From contig CAYLZW010000160.1 in the NCBI GenBank assembly GCA_964388085.1, forward strand, positions 1-12,992: 12,992 nt of DNA. Direction: 5' to 3'. Positions 1 to 7,037 of the stretch are shown here, piece after piece. The notes under the pieces are model-generated. The model saw only the letters and a list, made by a program, of their open reading frames with translations. It made no database searches and was not told the DNA's origin. Within the stretch, counting starts at the first letter, position 1, and each line of letters opens with the position of its first letter. The translations under genes and the position numbers were made by a program. Source of the DNA: CAYLZW01 sp964388085 (GTDB lineage: Bacteria; Myxococcota; UBA727; CAYLZW01).

Positions 1-515
1 TCGTCGAGCACTTCCTGCAGAAGTTCAACAAGCGGCTCGGCAAGAACGTCGAGCGGCTGACCAGCGCCGCGCTCGAGCTGCTCGCCTCCTATGCGTGGCC
101 CGGCAACATCCGCGAGCTCGAGAACATCATCGAGCGCACGCTGTTGTTCACGGACGGCACCGTCATCGACGCAGCGGACGTTCCGCCGGACCTCGTGATG
201 CGCGTGAAGCAGGACGCGCTCAAGGCCGCGTCGCTCAAGGACGGCGGGCTGAAGCCGGATGAAGGTCCGCGTACGAGCGCCCCCCACCTCGAAGCGAACC
301 ACGCCATCGGGGACGCCTCGATGAAGGAAATTGTGCGACAGGCGACCGCCGAGCTCGAGCGCGATCTCATCGTGCGCGCGCTCGAGGAGACGGGCGGGAA
401 CGTCACGCACGCGGCCCGGCGCCTCAAGATCAGCCGCAAGAGCCTGCAGATCAAGATGAAGGACCTCGGCCTCCGGGAGGACACGACGCCCCCGAGCCGG
501 GCGGGTGAGGCCTGA
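1..515 (+). CDS. Sigma-54-dependent transcriptional activator, C-terminal part (5' truncated by window edge)
   Basis: Reading frame 3 is open from the window edge to the TGA at 513-515, giving the last 170 residues. The first ~45 visible residues are the end of a sigma-54 AAA+ activator domain: the AWPGNIRELENIIER block is the hallmark of NtrC-family enhancer-binding proteins just after the sensor II region. A ~50-residue linker follows. Near the C-terminus a FIS-type helix-turn-helix (ALEETGGNVTHAARRLKISR, then KSLQIKMKDLGL) would bind upstream activating sequences. The family uses ATP hydrolysis to remodel sigma-54 RNA polymerase. The GAFTGA loop, Walker motifs and any receiver or FHA domain lie outside the window, so the signal it senses cannot be told. 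The downstream membrane protein gene starts 126 bp later on the same strand. The ATG at 144 lies inside the domain and is not the gene start. Confidence 0.95.
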   Translation, partial: VEHFLQKFNKRLGKNVERLTSAALELLASYAWPGNIRELENIIERTLLFTDGTVIDAADVPPDLVMRVKQDALKAASLKDGGLKPDEGPRTSAPHLEANHAIGDASMKEIVRQATAELERDLIVRALEETGGNVTHAARRLKISRKSLQIKMKDLGLREDTTPPSRAGEA

Positions 516-598
516 GGCTCAATGCTCATCCGGTGCCCAGGGCCCTGCCCTCCGGTGGCCCCCCGAACTTGACCCTCTCGTCGCTTGCTCATTAACGT

Positions 599-622
599 CG
601 CCGAGCCTCGCGTCCCTCGGCG
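599..622 (+). other. Short hairpin in the leader of the outer-membrane protein gene
   Basis: CGCCGAG at 599-605 pairs perfectly with CTCGGCG at 616-622 around a 10-nt loop. It ends about 10 nt before the Shine-Dalgarno GAGAGGA (631-637). It has no T-run, so it does not look like a terminator for the upstream activator gene. It could affect ribosome access or RNA stability, but in such GC-rich DNA a 7-bp stem may be chance. Confidence 0.3.
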
Positions 623-641
623 CGCGGCCCGAGAGGACCTC

Positions 642-2012
642 ATGTACCTTGACCCGATGCTCGCCCGCGCACGCCGCCGCGCCCTCGCCGCCCTCGCGTG
701 GGCCGTCCCCGCGCTCACGGTCCTCGCCGGCGGGAACGCGCTCGCCGCGCAGGTCACCGACGTCGCGGACGCGGCCGACGGCGACGACCCGTTCGACGCC
801 AACATCGAGGTGAAGATCGAGCTGCTCCGGCACAGCGCGCTCATCACGCGCGAGAACACGCAGATCCCCGGCGGCAACGGCACCAAGCCGCGCACCGTCG
901 AGGTGCGCGAGCTCGACTACCAGCGCTTGCGGGCCCGCCTCAAGCCGCGCATCGAGGTCGGCGTCTTTCACGATCTGTCGGTCTTCCTCGAGTGGCCCAT
1001 CGTGCTGTGGGACCAGCAGTCCACGAAGTTCACCGACGGCACGACCAACAGCAACTCGACCATCACGCGCGACATGAACCAGACGCCGACCATCGACGGA
1101 TGGCCGCAGACGTGCGGCAGCGGCGCCGACGGCGTCGACGCCAACAACTGCTACGGCTACCCGGGCAAGGGCTACACGGACTGGCGCGTCGATCCGAGCA
1201 GCGGCGTGTACCAGAGCGCGCGCGCGGGCTTCGACTACCCGCAGCTCGGCGTGCGCTGGTCGCCGGTGAACAACGAGCGCGACCCGTCGAAGCCGACCAT
1301 CACGCTGCAGGCCGACTACAACTTCGGCTTCCTACCGCTGCCCATCGCCGACCCCGTCTCGGACCTCGCCACCGAGGAGGAGCCCGGCCCCGTCGCCAAG
1401 GGCGTGCACGAATTCCACTTCCAGGTGGCCATGTCGAAGCGCTGGCTGCTGCTCGATCCGTTCTTCGTGGTCGACTACTGGGCCCCGTTCTCGACGTCGG
1501 ACGCGCACTTCGGCCTGTTCCCGCGCCACCGCGGCGGCTTCACGCTCGGCATGGAGATCGTGCCGTACGAGAACGAGAAGCTGTCGCAGAAGTTCGCCAT
1601 CCAGCTCTCCGGGCTCGCGCAGTACTTCGCCGAAGGCCGCGACTACACGGAGCTGTCCGACGCGCTCGGCGAGCTCAACTACAGCGACAACTTCATGCGC
1701 ACGGGCCTGAACCTCGGGCTGTACTTCAAGGCCTTCGAGTACGGCTACATCAACGTGGTCGGCTCCGCGATGTACGACTCCCCGCACTTCGTCACGTCCG
1801 AGAAGATCGGCGACGACGAGGACGCCACCGGAGCGCCGGGGGACGGCGTCGTGAACCTCGAGGTGACCGACCGCGACGGCGACCCGCTGCCGCAGGCGGA
1901 GATCGAGCGGAACGTGTACTTCAACCCCGCCATCGACACCCCCGGCCGCCGTTTCAAGGTCGATGACAGCCTGCGCCTGCAGGTCATGGCGCACATCGCG
2001 CTCACGTTCTGA
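642..2012 (+). CDS. Exported protein, probable outer-membrane beta-barrel, unknown function
   Basis: This 456-residue protein starts at ATG 642, which has a GAGAGGA Shine-Dalgarno 4 nt upstream. An in-frame TTG at 585 would add residues ahead of the signal peptide and lacks such a site. Residues 1-35 form a Sec signal peptide: RARRR, then a hydrophobic core, then ALA before AQ. The mature protein has many alternating hydrophobic/polar stretches bounded by aromatic residues (for example WLLLDPFFVVDYWAPF, TLGMEIVPYEN, LNLGLYFKAFEYGYINVVGSAMY). It ends in a beta-strand with C-terminal Phe (VMAHIALTF), the usual signal for BAM-dependent outer-membrane insertion. Two cysteines in an Asp/Gly-rich loop (near residues 165-176) could form a disulfide. 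A very acidic segment near residues 386-418 contains a DRDGDP stretch resembling calcium-binding loops. I recognise no family. It follows a sigma-54 activator gene, which could regulate it. It ends 4 bp from the convergent peroxiredoxin gene. Confidence 0.8.
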   Translation: MYLDPMLARARRRALAALAWAVPALTVLAGGNALAAQVTDVADAADGDDPFDANIEVKIELLRHSALITRENTQIPGGNGTKPRTVEVRELDYQRLRARLKPRIEVGVFHDLSVFLEWPIVLWDQQSTKFTDGTTNSNSTITRDMNQTPTIDGWPQTCGSGADGVDANNCYGYPGKGYTDWRVDPSSGVYQSARAGFDYPQLGVRWSPVNNERDPSKPTITLQADYNFGFLPLPIADPVSDLATEEEPGPVAKGVHEFHFQVAMSKRWLLLDPFFVVDYWAPFSTSDAHFGLFPRHRGGFTLGMEIVPYENEKLSQKFAIQLSGLAQYFAEGRDYTELSDALGELNYSDNFMRTGLNLGLYFKAFEYGYINVVGSAMYDSPHFVTSEKIGDDEDATGAPGDGVVNLEVTDRDGDPLPQAEIERNVYFNPAIDTPGRRFKVDDSLRLQVMAHIALTF

Positions 2013-2016
2013 GCGG

Positions 2017-2493
2017 CTATCGCGCCCGCGACCGGCGCTCGTGCTCGCGCAGGTAGTGCAGCACGTCGTCCAAGTGCTTCGAGACCTGAAACTCGTGCTG
2101 AAAGCGGGACGCGATCTTTCCCTGCGGATCGATCACGAACGTGATGCGCTTGTCCACGGGCAGGAGCGAACGCACGACGCCATAGGCCTCGCTGATGCTG
2201 CGGTCGCTGTCGCTGATGAGCGGGAACGTCACCGCGTTCTTGGCGCCGAAGTCACACTGCGTCTCGAAGTCGTCGAGGCTGACACCCAGCACCTCGGCGC
2301 CGAGCTCCTGGAGCTCCGGGTAGTTGTCGCGGAACTGCCGCGTCTGCTTCGTGCAGCCGGGCGTGTGCGCCTTCGGGAAGAAGTACAGCACGAGATACTT
2401 GCCACGGTACTGGGACAGCGTGACGCTCTCGCCGCGGTTCGTGCGGCTCTGGAAGCTGGGGGCGACGTCCCCCACGTCGGGCGCTCTGCTCAC
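2017..2493 (-). CDS. bcp: Thiol peroxidase of the Bcp/PrxQ peroxiredoxin family
   Basis: This 158-residue protein has the normal length for the family, which reduces hydrogen peroxide and organic hydroperoxides in the cytoplasm using thioredoxin. The thioredoxin fold carries the peroxidatic motif PKAHTPGCT, with Cys47 as the attacking thiol and Thr44/Pro45 in the active site. The Asp of the common PKDxTPGC motif is replaced, giving PKAH. Many Bcp proteins have the resolving Cys five residues later; here residue 52 is Arg. The only other cysteine is Cys80, so the enzyme is either 1-Cys or of the PrxQ type with the resolving Cys in helix alpha-3. The start is GTG at 2493, preceded by TGAGGT at about 8-nt spacing. 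It is the last gene of the minus-strand block, 67 bp after rsmI. Confidence 0.93.
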   Translation of the reverse strand: MSRAPDVGDVAPSFQSRTNRGESVTLSQYRGKYLVLYFFPKAHTPGCTKQTRQFRDNYPELQELGAEVLGVSLDDFETQCDFGAKNAVTFPLISDSDRSISEAYGVVRSLLPVDKRITFVIDPQGKIASRFQHEFQVSKHLDDVLHYLREHERRSRAR

Positions 2494-2560
2494 GGGATCG
2501 ACCTCACTGCGCGTCAGACGATCGGACGAGCAGGAGTGTTACCGGTTCGGGGGGCTTTCC

Positions 2561-3754
2561 CTACCCCTCCTCATCGCCCAGGAGGGTACGCAGGGCGTCC
2601 TCCAGCGCGTCCGCTGCGCTCATGGCCGACAGCAGCGCCTTGCCGGTCTCTACCGCCTCCGTGGGCGCCGGGAGTGAGGGGCCGGCGGCCAGCCACTGCA
2701 GCAGCTCGTCCACGCCCTCGATGCCGCTCTCGGGGCCGTCTCTGACGGGCTCCTCGAGGGAACGTCCGAGGGCGTGCGCCGCGGCTTCATCCGCCGCGAT
2801 GAGCGCGCGCGCGGCGTCGGCCAGCTTGGACGCGAGCTCGCGGCGAGCGATGGACGACGCCAGCACGGCGCCGCCGATCCGCGAGACCCTCGCCGGGGGT
2901 AGCGGGGGCTCCTCGACGGGGACGCCCTCCACCAGCAGGCGCGCGTACGCCTCACGGGGGGAGATGCCGAGCGCCTTCGCCACCTGCTTGGCGCGCTGCT
3001 TCGGGGTGAGCGACTCGTCCGCCCTCGCCTTACAGACGACGACGGCGGCGTCCTGCTGAGGGCGCTCGGCGGACGCGTCTCCCGCCTCCACCACGATGAC
3101 CGCTTCGCCTTTGTCGACGAGCGGAGGCTCGAGCGGGCCCCCGAGGACGCCGCGGTGGAAGGTCTCGAAGTGCTTCGTCAGCTCACGCCCGACGACCACG
3201 CGGCGGCCGCCGAGCTCCTCCGCGAGCGCGCGCAGGGTCTCCTCCACGCGGCCGGGCGCCTCGAAGATGACCAGCGCGAGCGCTCCGCTCGCCTGGCGCA
3301 GGATCTCCCGCCGTGCGCCCGCGCGACGCGGCAAGAAGCCCAGGAAGGCGAAGCGATGGGACACGAGCCCCGCGCCCATGAGCGCCGCGATGACCGCGCT
3401 CGGCCCTGGAACGACCTCGACGGCGGCGCCCGCCTCGACGACGGCGGCCACCAGCCGCCCACCGGGATCGCTGATGCCGGGCGCTCCAGCGTCGGTCACC
3501 AGGGCGACGTCGTCCCCCGACCCGACGCGCCCCAGGACCAGCGGCACGCGCTGCTCCTCGTTGTGCTGATGACAGGAGACCAGCTTGGCGCTCGAGCCCA
3601 CGTGCTCGAGGAGCGGGCGCGTCCTGCGCGTGTCCTCCGCGAGCACCACGGCCGCTCCCCGCAGGGCGTCGGCGGCGCGCGGGCTGAGGTCCCCGAGGTT
3701 GCCGATGGGGGTGGCCACGACGAGCAGGCGGCCGCCTGGAGCGCGCTCCTTCAC
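2561..3754 (-). CDS. rsmI: 16S rRNA (cytidine-1402-2'-O)-methyltransferase RsmI with C-terminal extension
   Basis: RsmI uses S-adenosylmethionine to methylate the ribose 2'-OH of C1402 in the 16S rRNA decoding centre. The start chosen is GTG 3754, which overlaps the yraN stop (GTGA) and has GAGG 7 nt upstream; this gives 397 residues. In-frame codons run further upstream to 3841 but lie inside yraN. The tetrapyrrole-methylase fold is clear: LLVVATPIGNLGDLS at 10-24, AEDTRRTR near 39-46, LVTDAGAPGISDPG at 85-98 (SAM site), and VVPGPSAV near 114-121. The C-terminal helical module typical of RsmI (SLTPKQRAKQVAKALGIS, then REAYARLL) is at ~249-274. About 123 further residues follow (275-397), rich in Ala, Glu and Leu and ending in an acidic helix. 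This tail is not part of the usual ~280-residue enzyme and its role is unknown. Confidence 0.95.
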   Translation of the reverse strand: MKERAPGGRLLVVATPIGNLGDLSPRAADALRGAAVVLAEDTRRTRPLLEHVGSSAKLVSCHQHNEEQRVPLVLGRVGSGDDVALVTDAGAPGISDPGGRLVAAVVEAGAAVEVVPGPSAVIAALMGAGLVSHRFAFLGFLPRRAGARREILRQASGALALVIFEAPGRVEETLRALAEELGGRRVVVGRELTKHFETFHRGVLGGPLEPPLVDKGEAVIVVEAGDASAERPQQDAAVVVCKARADESLTPKQRAKQVAKALGISPREAYARLLVEGVPVEEPPLPPARVSRIGGAVLASSIARRELASKLADAARALIAADEAAAHALGRSLEEPVRDGPESGIEGVDELLQWLAAGPSLPAPTEAVETGKALLSAMSAADALEDALRTLLGDEEG

Positions 3755-4206
3755 GAGGGCGCCTCGAACGCCGCCCGGAGCAAGCGGAAGGACACGGCGC
3801 CATGGCCGGTGCCCACCACCTCCACGACGTCGAAGCGACAAGGCGGCGGCTCCCCCGACCAGCGCGAGAGGTAGGTCGCCGCCGCGTGCGAGATGCGCCG
3901 CTGCTTCCGGAAGTCGACGGTAGCGGCCGGGTTGCCGTGGCGCAGCGACGCTCGAGCCCGAACCTCGACGAAGCAGAGCGTGTCCTCCTCGAAACAGACG
4001 AGATCGACCTCCCCCCGCCGCGAGCGAACGTTTTTGTCGACGACGACAAACCCCATCCGAGACAGATAGGAGGCCGCCCGCTCCTCCGCCCGCTGCCCCA
4101 GCACCGGCGCACTCTCCCGGGCCGTCGCCGTCGCCGTCGCCGTCGCGTTGGCCGTGGTTTTAGCCCTCTCCCGTCTCTCCACCGCGCGAGCCACCGTCGT
4201 CGTCAT
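3751..4206 (-). CDS. yraN: YraN/UPF0102 family predicted endonuclease
   Basis: This 151-residue protein starts at ATG 4206, which overlaps the rnhB stop (TGATG). The longer frame to 4284 lies inside rnhB. Residues 37-115 match the UPF0102 fold: LGQRAEERAASYLSRMGF, then the PD-(D/E)XK-like core RSRRGEVDLV (Glu66, Asp68), then CFVEVRAR (Glu81). The usual Lys of the EVK motif is Arg83, a substitution I believe occurs in other members. The family is suspected to act in DNA processing or repair, but its substrate is not established. Residues ~20-29 are an Ala-Thr alternation (ANATATATAT) encoded by a hexamer microsatellite, so the N-terminal ~35 residues are probably disordered. It is translationally coupled to rnhB upstream and to rsmI downstream, a neighbourhood common in bacteria. 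Confidence 0.9.
   Translation of the reverse strand: MTTTVARAVERRERAKTTANATATATATARESAPVLGQRAEERAASYLSRMGFVVVDKNVRSRRGEVDLVCFEEDTLCFVEVRARASLRHGNPAATVDFRKQRRISHAAATYLSRWSGEPPPCRFDVVEVVGTGHGAVSFRLLRAAFEAPS
4121..4156. repeat. In-frame GCCGTC hexamer microsatellite inside yraN
   Basis: Four perfect tandem copies of GCCGTC occupy 4121-4144, followed by two degenerate copies (GCGTTG and GCCGTG). On the coding strand this reads as Thr-Ala pairs in the N-terminal linker of YraN. Because the unit is 6 bp, changes in copy number would keep the frame. Related 6/12-bp units recur at 8839-8880. Confidence 0.85.
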
Positions 4207-4889
4207 CACTCGGCATCCATCCCCGGCAGCTGCAGCGCCAACGCCTCGCGCACCGTAATGAAGCTGCGCCGATGCAGCGGACACGGCCCGAGCCGCAAGA
4301 GGGCCTCGCGGTGCTGCGGCGTCGCGTAGCCCTTGTGCTGCTCGAACCCGTAGCCGGGCCAGCGGAGCGCTTCCTCCACCATCCGTCGGTCACGCGTCAC
4401 TTTTGCGATGATGGACGCCGCCATGATGCAGGGCGAGATCCCGTCCCCGCCGATGACGGCCTCCTGCTTCACCCGCGCCGGCAGCGGGGCGAGGATGTTG
4501 CCGTCGGTCACGGCGCCGCCGATGCGCCGGCCGAGCGCGGCCTCGCACGCCTCGAACGCCACCCGCATGGCGTCGAGCGACGCGCGCAGGATGTTGATCT
4601 CGTCGATGCGCTCGGGCTCGTGCACGCCGACGCCCACCGCGAGCGCGTTCGCGAGGATCTGCTCGTACAAGACCGCTCGCGTCTCGGCGTCGAGCTTCTT
4701 CGAGTCGTTCAGGCCCTCTACCGGACGCTCGGGATGCAACACGACCGCGGCCGCGACGACGGGCCCCGCGAGCGGACCGCGACCGGCCTCGTCGAGACCC
4801 GCCACATACCGCGAGCGCTTGAGCTGCTCGAGCAACACGGCCGCCGGCTCCGGGGGCGCGCGCTTGCTCCGCCGGGCGCGCGCCTTCAT
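4206..4889 (-). CDS. rnhB: Ribonuclease HII
   Basis: RNase HII cuts the RNA strand of RNA/DNA hybrids and starts removal of single ribonucleotides from DNA in the cytoplasm. This 227-residue protein is the usual length with a short basic N-terminal tail. The motifs are textbook: VAGLDEAGRGPLAGPVVAAA at ~29-48 (catalytic Asp33, Glu34; the GRG motif that recognises the ribose junction), LNDSKKL at 60-66, TDGN with catalytic Asp129, GGD with Asp149 as the likely fourth acidic residue, then AASIIAKVTRDR and YGFEQHKGY. The start is ATG 4889 with TGAGG 5 nt upstream. It lies 63 bp after the pseudo-ATPase gene, and its stop overlaps the yraN start (TGATG). Confidence 0.97.
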   Translation of the reverse strand: MKARARRSKRAPPEPAAVLLEQLKRSRYVAGLDEAGRGPLAGPVVAAAVVLHPERPVEGLNDSKKLDAETRAVLYEQILANALAVGVGVHEPERIDEINILRASLDAMRVAFEACEAALGRRIGGAVTDGNILAPLPARVKQEAVIGGDGISPCIMAASIIAKVTRDRRMVEEALRWPGYGFEQHKGYATPQHREALLRLGPCPLHRRSFITVREALALQLPGMDAE

Positions 4890-4891
4890 AT

Positions 4892-4931
4892 CAGCCTCAC
4901 GACGACAGCTTTACGATGCAGCCTCACGACG
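4892..4931. repeat. Duplicated 13-bp element carrying the rnhB ribosome-binding site
   Basis: CAGCCTCACGACG occurs at 4892-4904 and again at 4919-4931, a 27-bp period. In the transcribed (minus) direction each copy reads CGTCGTGAGGCTG, and the copy nearer the gene supplies the TGAGG Shine-Dalgarno of rnhB. The distal copy has no start codon at a suitable distance. Confidence 0.6.
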
Positions 4932-4952
4932 TAGCCTCGGCGCGCCGCCCGT

Positions 4953-6959
4953 TTACGAGAGGGACACGCGGTGCTCGCCGGCGCCCGCGAGCCCCGGCTT
5001 CCGCGTCATGCAGACGACCTGCGTGACGGTGCCGAGATACTGCAGCATGCGCAGCAGCAGGGGATCTTTCCCCTCGGGGAGCGTCTCGAACGCGCGCTCG
5101 ACGACGAGCGGCAAGCGTCCCCGCCGCACCACGGCCTCGACGATGGTGAGCTTGAGCGAGAGATAGGCGAGGTCTCGGTCGCCCGGCGTGAGCTGCGCGA
5201 ACGGCAGGCTGCGTCCGGAGGCGGTCTCTACGACGGCCATCTCGCCGGTCGGTCCGAACAGCACCTGCCCGTAGCGCCGATCGCTGAGGCCGCCGAGGTA
5301 CTGGCCGACGCGCGGCTGCAGCATCTGGCAGGCGCTGTCGACGTCGGTGAGCAGGAGATCGCGCGCGTGCTGGACGAGCTTCGCGGTCGGATCCCACGCG
5401 CTCGGGGTGGCCGCGGCGGCGACCGGTATCGACTGCGACGCGGACGGCGCCCGGCGCATGGGACCCGAGTAATGGATGCCGGCGAAGTCGGGCTCGCGTC
5501 CCTCGAGCAGCGCGCGGATCTCCTCCGCCTGGTGCCGCAGCTCGTTGCCGTCACCCATGTATCCGCCCGTCTTGTAGAGGCGATCCTCGGCCTCCTGCAC
5601 GCGGCCCTTCAGCTCCTGACGCTGCGCCTCGGCCGGCCCGATGTTCGGATCCGCCGTCACCTGATCGAGCGCGGCCTTCGCCTGCGCGTAGGTCTCGCGC
5701 GCGGCGCGGCGTTGGTTCAGCACGTGCTCGACGCGCGCCACGTCCTCCTTCGCGTAGCCGATGAGCCGGAAGCCGTTCTCGAGCTCCTGCTCGTCCTTGG
5801 CGAGCTGCGCGAGCTTCTGATCGCGGTCCTCGTCGAGGCGCTGCAGGCGATAGCGAAGGCGAGAGCCGCCCTCGGCGTCACCGATGAAGCGCCAGGCGCC
5901 GTAGAGCGCGACCCCGAAGCCGGGCACGTCGAGGAACGCGGCGTAGCGCAGCGGCTCGAGGGAGAGCGCGCCGATGACGCCGAGCAGGATGCCGCCCACG
6001 CCGACGGCGGTGCCGGCCAGAATGTGCTTGTCGCGGAAGGCGTCCACGACGACGGCGCCCTTGCTCGGGCGCAGCGCGAGCTCGCGCTGGAGCTGCTGGT
6101 CGACGCCCGCGCGCTCGTCCTGGATGCGCTTCAGGTCGCGCTTGGTGCCCTCGATGTTGCGCGTGAGCCGCTGCACGGTCTCGAGGAAGTTGTCAGGCAC
6201 GACGTCGAGGTGCGCGAATTCCTGCAGCGCCTGCTCGGCCTCCTGCGTGGCCTGCAGGTAGGCGTCGATGTGGCCGAGCTGCTCGTCGAGCGTGAAGAGC
6301 TGACGCTGCAGCCCGTCGATCTCGCTCTCGATGACGCGGATGTTCGCGTTGTGCGCCAGCGCGCCCTCGATCTGCTGCAGCTTGGCGCGCTTCTCGTCGT
6401 CGCTGAGGTACGCGAACTCGCTCGCGGGCGCCGCGCTCTGCCCTCGGGCAGGCCCCGAAAGGCTCATGGGTCCGCTCGCGTCCGGCGGCAGCGGGGGTGG
6501 CGCGCCGGCGAAGGCGTCCGCGCGCTGCGACGGCATATCGCTCCGCTTCGTGATGAAGAGGTCGCGAAAGATGTCGCTCTGCGGGAACCCGATGGACGCC
6601 GTGACGAGCTGCGCCACGTCGGCCGGGCGGCTCGAGAGCGGCGAGTACCCGCCCTTCGCCTCCTTCAGGATGGACCACTTCGCGGCCTTCAGATCGCGCA
6701 GCACGCGGTAGCTGACGCCGTCTCTCGCGCGCACCAGGAGGCCGACGCGCACGACGTCAGCGGTCGGATCCGCGAGCCGCAAGAGCGGGTCATCATCGCC
6801 GCCGCTCAGGTCCGGGTACAGGAGGCCCTGCACCACCTCCGCGAGCGCGGCCTCGTTGCCCCCGAGCGGGTGGACGACGGTGACGGCGGGGCCGAGCGAC
6901 ACCCGCGTCATCTGCGGGAATCCTCTCAAGCCCTGAATCACGACCTCGAGGAGCTCCAA
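4953..6959 (-). CDS. Membrane-anchored Rad50/YhaN-like protein with degenerate ATPase motifs
   Basis: This 668-residue protein has the order of an SMC/Rad50-type ATPase: N-lobe, coiled coil, insert, coiled coil, C-lobe. Its start MELLEVVIQGLRGF resembles the ELENFRGF opening of RecF/Rad50/YhaN proteins. The position of the P-loop, however, reads HPLGGNEAA (30-38) instead of GxxxxGK[ST], with Gly, Lys and Thr all lost. Residues ~150-180 are a Pro/Ser-rich linker. Glu/Gln/Arg-rich coiled coils cover ~186-300 and ~365-485. Between them lie two likely membrane helices (~313-334 and ~337-358). The C-lobe keeps a signature-like LTPGDRDLAYLSLKL (590-604), but the Walker B site is PLVVER (617-622) where YhaN-like proteins have LILDDP, and the H-loop is TRKP. 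The start is TTG 6959 with GGAAGG 9 nt upstream. It probably binds rather than hydrolyses nucleotide, or neither. Placement as a YhaN relative is from motif order; the function is unknown. Confidence 0.75.
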   Translation of the reverse strand: MELLEVVIQGLRGFPQMTRVSLGPAVTVVHPLGGNEAALAEVVQGLLYPDLSGGDDDPLLRLADPTADVVRVGLLVRARDGVSYRVLRDLKAAKWSILKEAKGGYSPLSSRPADVAQLVTASIGFPQSDIFRDLFITKRSDMPSQRADAFAGAPPPLPPDASGPMSLSGPARGQSAAPASEFAYLSDDEKRAKLQQIEGALAHNANIRVIESEIDGLQRQLFTLDEQLGHIDAYLQATQEAEQALQEFAHLDVVPDNFLETVQRLTRNIEGTKRDLKRIQDERAGVDQQLQRELALRPSKGAVVVDAFRDKHILAGTAVGVGGILLGVIGALSLEPLRYAAFLDVPGFGVALYGAWRFIGDAEGGSRLRYRLQRLDEDRDQKLAQLAKDEQELENGFRLIGYAKEDVARVEHVLNQRRAARETYAQAKAALDQVTADPNIGPAEAQRQELKGRVQEAEDRLYKTGGYMGDGNELRHQAEEIRALLEGREPDFAGIHYSGPMRRAPSASQSIPVAAAATPSAWDPTAKLVQHARDLLLTDVDSACQMLQPRVGQYLGGLSDRRYGQVLFGPTGEMAVVETASGRSLPFAQLTPGDRDLAYLSLKLTIVEAVVRRGRLPLVVERAFETLPEGKDPLLLRMLQYLGTVTQVVCMTRKPGLAGAGEHRVSLS

Positions 6960-7002
6960 GCGAAGGGGCCTTCCGACGAGAGACTGCAGAGAGGAATTAC
7001 GA

Positions 7003-7037
7003 CGAACGCAGGCGCCCCGTAAAGGCGCCTGCGTTCG
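7003..7037 (-). terminator. Hairpin terminator-like element after rplS
   Basis: A perfect 14-bp stem (7003-7016 with 7024-7037) encloses a 7-nt loop. It starts 55 bp past the rplS stop and ends 43 bp before the TTG start of the next gene. On the minus strand it is followed by TCGTAATTCC, a weak rather than a clean T-tract. It probably ends or attenuates the rplS transcript and so sets L19 levels apart from the genes downstream. Confidence 0.65.

Noticed and set aside
523..538. A minus-strand -24/-12-like site (GGGCAC with downstream GC at 10-nt spacing)
   Set aside because: It matches only the -24 half, has GAGC instead of TTGC at -12, and points toward no plausible gene.
585..641. Starting the outer-membrane protein gene at TTG 585
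   Set aside because: It would put 19 residues before the signal peptide. ATG 642 has GAGAGGA directly upstream.
698..1966. A 422-codon alternative frame inside the outer-membrane protein gene
   Set aside because: It is extremely Arg-rich without a signal peptide, while the main frame has a signal peptide, Shine-Dalgarno and terminal Phe.
4971..7022. A 683-codon open frame on the plus strand opposite the pseudo-ATPase gene
   Set aside because: Its product is Arg/Leu/Glu-rich with no domain logic, as expected for the antisense frame of a GC-rich gene. The minus-strand frame shows ordered Rad50/YhaN motifs and a Shine-Dalgarno.
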